NCBI RefSeq assembly: GCF_000497575.1
Contig: NZ_APJI01000006.1
Span: 62,001-126,000 of the forward strand
DNA: 64,000 bases
Direction: 5' to 3'
Source: Afipia sp. OHSU_II-C1
GTDB lineage: Bacteria; Pseudomonadota; Alphaproteobacteria; Rhizobiales; Xanthobacteraceae
Below, piece after piece: positions 61,849 to 64,000 of the stretch. The notes below the pieces were generated by a model. It did no database searches, was not told the origin of the DNA, and saw nothing but the letters and a program-made list of their open reading frames with translations. Numbering within the stretch: the first letter of the stretch is position 1; each line of letters begins with the position of its first letter. Both the position numbers and the translations under genes were made by a program.

Positions 61849-62334
61849 TTAAATCCAGTCCTCGGTCAAAGGCCGGTTATCCAGCACTTCGGCGATCCGC
61901 GCCCTTGTCCCTTGGGTGGTGTCGGATGGCAAATCCGCGACACTGAAAAAGCCGCAGGCCACGATCTCATGATTGGGCTCCGGCATCCGGTCCTGACGGT
62001 ACTGGCGCACGACATAAACCGCGACATGATCGCGCGGCGACACCCGGCGGTTGAAGAACAGGCCATGCAGGAGCGGCTGGCCGGTCATCTCGATACGCCC
62101 CTCTTCGATCAGTTCGCGTCTCAGCGAACTCAGAAAGGTCTCGCCGGTCTCGACGCCGCCACCCGGCAGATGCCAGCCGGACACGTAGCTGTGCCTGACC
62201 AGGAACACGCGGTTCTCGCCATCGAGCACAACGGCGCGAACGCCGAGTGTCATGCCCCGGGCGAACCGCCAATAGAAATGAAACAAACGGCGGATCAAGG
62301 ACTCAAACCGCGCGCGAAAGTCCTGAATGTTCAT
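61849..62334 (-). CDS. NUDIX hydrolase
   Basis: A 161-residue NUDIX enzyme. The Nudix box GGGVETGETFLSSLRRELIE continues EEG (REL-EE-G core) after SGWHLP; the N-terminus ARGMTLGVRAVVLDGENRVF starts the fold. The N-terminal helix (FESLIRRLFHFYWRFARG) precedes it. The substrate is unknown. It is divergent from the metallophosphoesterase across about 123 bp. Confidence 0.88.
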   Translation of the reverse strand: MNIQDFRARFESLIRRLFHFYWRFARGMTLGVRAVVLDGENRVFLVRHSYVSGWHLPGGGVETGETFLSSLRRELIEEGRIEMTGQPLLHGLFFNRRVSPRDHVAVYVVRQYRQDRMPEPNHEIVACGFFSVADLPSDTTQGTRARIAEVLDNRPLTEDWI

Positions 62335-62457
62335 GGCGCGAGATTCCGTCCAGCGATCGTGTTATGTCAGTCTGTCCCCAAACGAACGGCATGAGGGCGC
62401 GAGAGTGATAGCGAACGAAAGCGTGATAGCATTTCGATTCCAGACGGTCACGTTTCA

Positions 62458-63357
62458 ATGACGCCGTTCGTGCTCGCGCATCTGTCCGATCCGCATCTCG
62501 GCCCGATGCCGCGGCCGCGTCTGCGCGAACTCGCGGGCAAGCGCGCGATCGGCTATCTCAACTGGCGGCGCAAGCGGCACATGGTCCACCGCCGCGAAGT
62601 GCTCGGCGAACTCGTCGCCGACATGCACGCGCAGCAGCCGGACCACATCGCCGTTACCGGCGACCTCGTCAACATCGCGCTGCCGCTGGAATTTGCCGAA
62701 GCCCGCAGATGGCTGGAGAGCGTCGGCACGCCGGAGGATGTGTCGCTGGTGCCGGGCAATCACGACGCCTATGTGCGCGGCATCCGCGACCATTTTCCGC
62801 AAGCCTGGGCGGACTATCTTCGCAGCGACGGCGCAGCGAAGAACAGCGAAGCGACATTCCCCTATCTGCGGCGGCGCGGCCCGCTTGCGCTGATCGGCGT
62901 ATCCACCGCAGTCCCCACCGCGCCCTTCATGGCGACAGGGCGGCTTGGACAGCAGCAGCGCAGCGATCTTGAAAAACTGCTGCCGCAGCTTGCTTCCGAA
63001 AAGCTGTTTCGCGTGCTGCTGATTCATCACCCGCCGAAAACATCGCCCGGCCGATGGGCAGCGCGGCTGCGCGATTCCGATGAACTGCTGGGTCTGGTTG
63101 CGCGCCACGGCGTCGAACTCGTGCTTCACGGTCATGATCATCGCCATGCCACCGTGTGGCTCGATGGACCACGCGGGCGGATCCCGGCGATCGGCGTGCC
63201 GTCGGCGTCCGCCATGGCGCACGGGCACAATCACCCTGCGGCGTACAATCTGTTTTCAGTGAAACGCGACGGCGATACATGGCGCTGCGATCATCGCGTG
63301 CGCGGCTTTGCCGACGGGATGAAGCTCGGCGAACTCAAACATGAGAAACTGATTTAG
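62458..63357 (+). CDS. calcineurin-like metallophosphoesterase
   Basis: A 299-residue phosphoesterase with the metal motifs in order: HLSDPHLG (about 8-15), TGDLVNI, VPGNHDAYV, LLIHHPP and HGHDHRHAT. This is the binuclear-metal layout of the superfamily. The substrate (a nucleotide, UDP-diacylglucosamine or cyclic nucleotide in relatives) is not determined. It ends overlapping the convergent next gene by 4 bp. Confidence 0.9.
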   Translation: MTPFVLAHLSDPHLGPMPRPRLRELAGKRAIGYLNWRRKRHMVHRREVLGELVADMHAQQPDHIAVTGDLVNIALPLEFAEARRWLESVGTPEDVSLVPGNHDAYVRGIRDHFPQAWADYLRSDGAAKNSEATFPYLRRRGPLALIGVSTAVPTAPFMATGRLGQQQRSDLEKLLPQLASEKLFRVLLIHHPPKTSPGRWAARLRDSDELLGLVARHGVELVLHGHDHRHATVWLDGPRGRIPAIGVPSASAMAHGHNHPAAYNLFSVKRDGDTWRCDHRVRGFADGMKLGELKHEKLI

Positions 63358-63923
63358 ATTCCGCGCAGCGCCATCACCAGCGCGAAACCGAACAGCGCGG
63401 CAAGGCCCGCGGCGAAGCCAAACGCAAACGTCCAAACGCCGCTGCGGCGCTTCACCGGGGCAGACGCTGCGGCAGCAGGCGCCGGAGCCGGAGCCGGCGT
63501 CACCACCATCGCATGCTCGCGCTCGATCAGGCGGCGCGCGATGTAATCCGTCACCGCATCGACCATCACGGGAATGTCGTGCGACTCGGCAATCACAATG
63601 CGGCCGAAACGGGTGTCCTGCGTGAAACGATAGATGCGCTTGTCGCGGCCCATCGCGATATGCGCGACGGCGTCGATCCAGAGCCGCGGCGTATCGCCCT
63701 GGCTGATGCCGCGATCGAACAGATCGACGCCGGCGGGAATCTCGGAGAACAGCGAATCGAGCGCGTCGTTGAGAATTTCCAGGCGGGCGACTTCGGCGTC
63801 GCGCAGATCGACCACGACGCTGGTGCGGTCGGCGGCCTCGATGCGAGCCTTCCGCAAGGCGTCACGCAGCCGAAACGGGTTCGGTTTACCAGCCGAATCG
63901 CTCGGGACGCTCTGTTCCGCCAT
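63354..63923 (-). CDS. hypothetical tail-anchored protein
   Basis: A 189-residue protein with a polar N-terminal domain (RLRDALRKARIEAADRTSVV, a DLFDRGISQGDTPRLWIDAV stretch) and a Pro/Ala-rich linker (TPAPAPAPAAAAS), then one C-terminal membrane helix (WTFAFGFAAGLAALFGFALV). The layout is that of a tail-anchored cytoplasmic protein. I do not recognise the domain. It converges with the metallophosphoesterase and its upstream 77 bp run to the window edge. Confidence 0.7.
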   Translation of the reverse strand: MAEQSVPSDSAGKPNPFRLRDALRKARIEAADRTSVVVDLRDAEVARLEILNDALDSLFSEIPAGVDLFDRGISQGDTPRLWIDAVAHIAMGRDKRIYRFTQDTRFGRIVIAESHDIPVMVDAVTDYIARRLIEREHAMVVTPAPAPAPAAAASAPVKRRSGVWTFAFGFAAGLAALFGFALVMALRGI

Positions 63924-64000
63924 GACCTGAAAACCTTAGGGTTCGATAGGTTTGTTTCGACACCCTTAATCTATCAGTAACCCTGTTCCCGCGCCAAGGC

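Overview
The window is a GC-rich chromosomal segment of an alphaproteobacterium of the Bradyrhizobium/Rhodopseudomonas/Afipia group (Nitrobacteraceae). The evidence is a Rieske gene followed by a fused cytochrome b/c1 gene (fbcFH type), a fused TrpE-TrpG anthranilate synthase behind a rhizobial-style trp leader peptide, a CcrM-type GANTC methyltransferase, an alphaproteobacterial LexA box (GAAC-N7-GAAC), and dispersed intergenic palindromes common in this group. Almost all of it is core or conserved-accessory chromosome. I saw no insertion sequence, prophage, CRISPR array, rRNA or tRNA gene.

Layout. 0-4.4 kb: a divergent pair (DUF2007 plus a truncated TrmN6-like methyltransferase, against a polyprenyl diphosphate synthase), then ispE and a secreted TPR protein. 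4.5-12.7 kb: ETF-ubiquinone oxidoreductase, family-4-like uracil-DNA glycosylase, MFS and purine (NCS2) permeases, a GT39-like membrane protein, rnhB and a VOC protein. 12.7-18.8 kb: a radical SAM (SplB/PA0069-like) gene behind a LexA box, a small glycosyltransferase, a MarR-GNAT fusion with twin operators, moaB, a YpfJ-type metallopeptidase and ccrM. 18.8-24.5 kb: DUF1127, NTF2-like, LysR, FAD monooxygenase, mutY, DciA-like and a Tat-exported DsbA. 24.7-29.6 kb: smc, an Rsm22-like methyltransferase and a COG4315 protein. 29.9-33.9 kb: lemA-M48 protease, a tandem pair of P-loop ATPases of unknown role, apt. 34-40.7 kb: trpL/trpEG, then a leftward run GNAT/DLH/FMO/epimerase/BASS transporter with several ATGA overlaps. 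40.9-43.5 kb: bc1 complex. 43.8-47.2 kb: trmL-queE-queD (tRNA position-34 modification), hemF, an outer-membrane beta-barrel. 47.3-50.5 kb: DUF2158, CCA-adding enzyme, DUF6111, NUDIX, DUF1285. 50.8-57.7 kb: a four-gene MoxR/DUF58/DUF4159/VWA-like membrane operon. 57.7-61 kb: a small ORF, then a Zur-box-like palindrome driving a DUF2946 protein and a ZnuD-like TonB receptor. 61-64 kb: GNAT, NUDIX, metallophosphoesterase and a tail-anchored hypothetical.

The most informative non-coding signals are the LexA box before the radical SAM gene, the Zur-like palindrome before the TonB receptor, the complete trp attenuator, the CtrA/GANTC arrangement before ccrM, the twin TTGAC-N3-GTCAA sites before the MarR-GNAT gene, and a 19-bp perfect palindrome between the bc1 operon and trmL. 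The least explained protein-coding units are the tandem P-loop ATPases (31.8-33.3 kb), the MoxR operon (50.8-57.7 kb) and the BASS/epimerase/FMO operon. Start codons are often TTG or GTG; where I moved a start I say why. All functional calls rest on recognising family motifs by eye.
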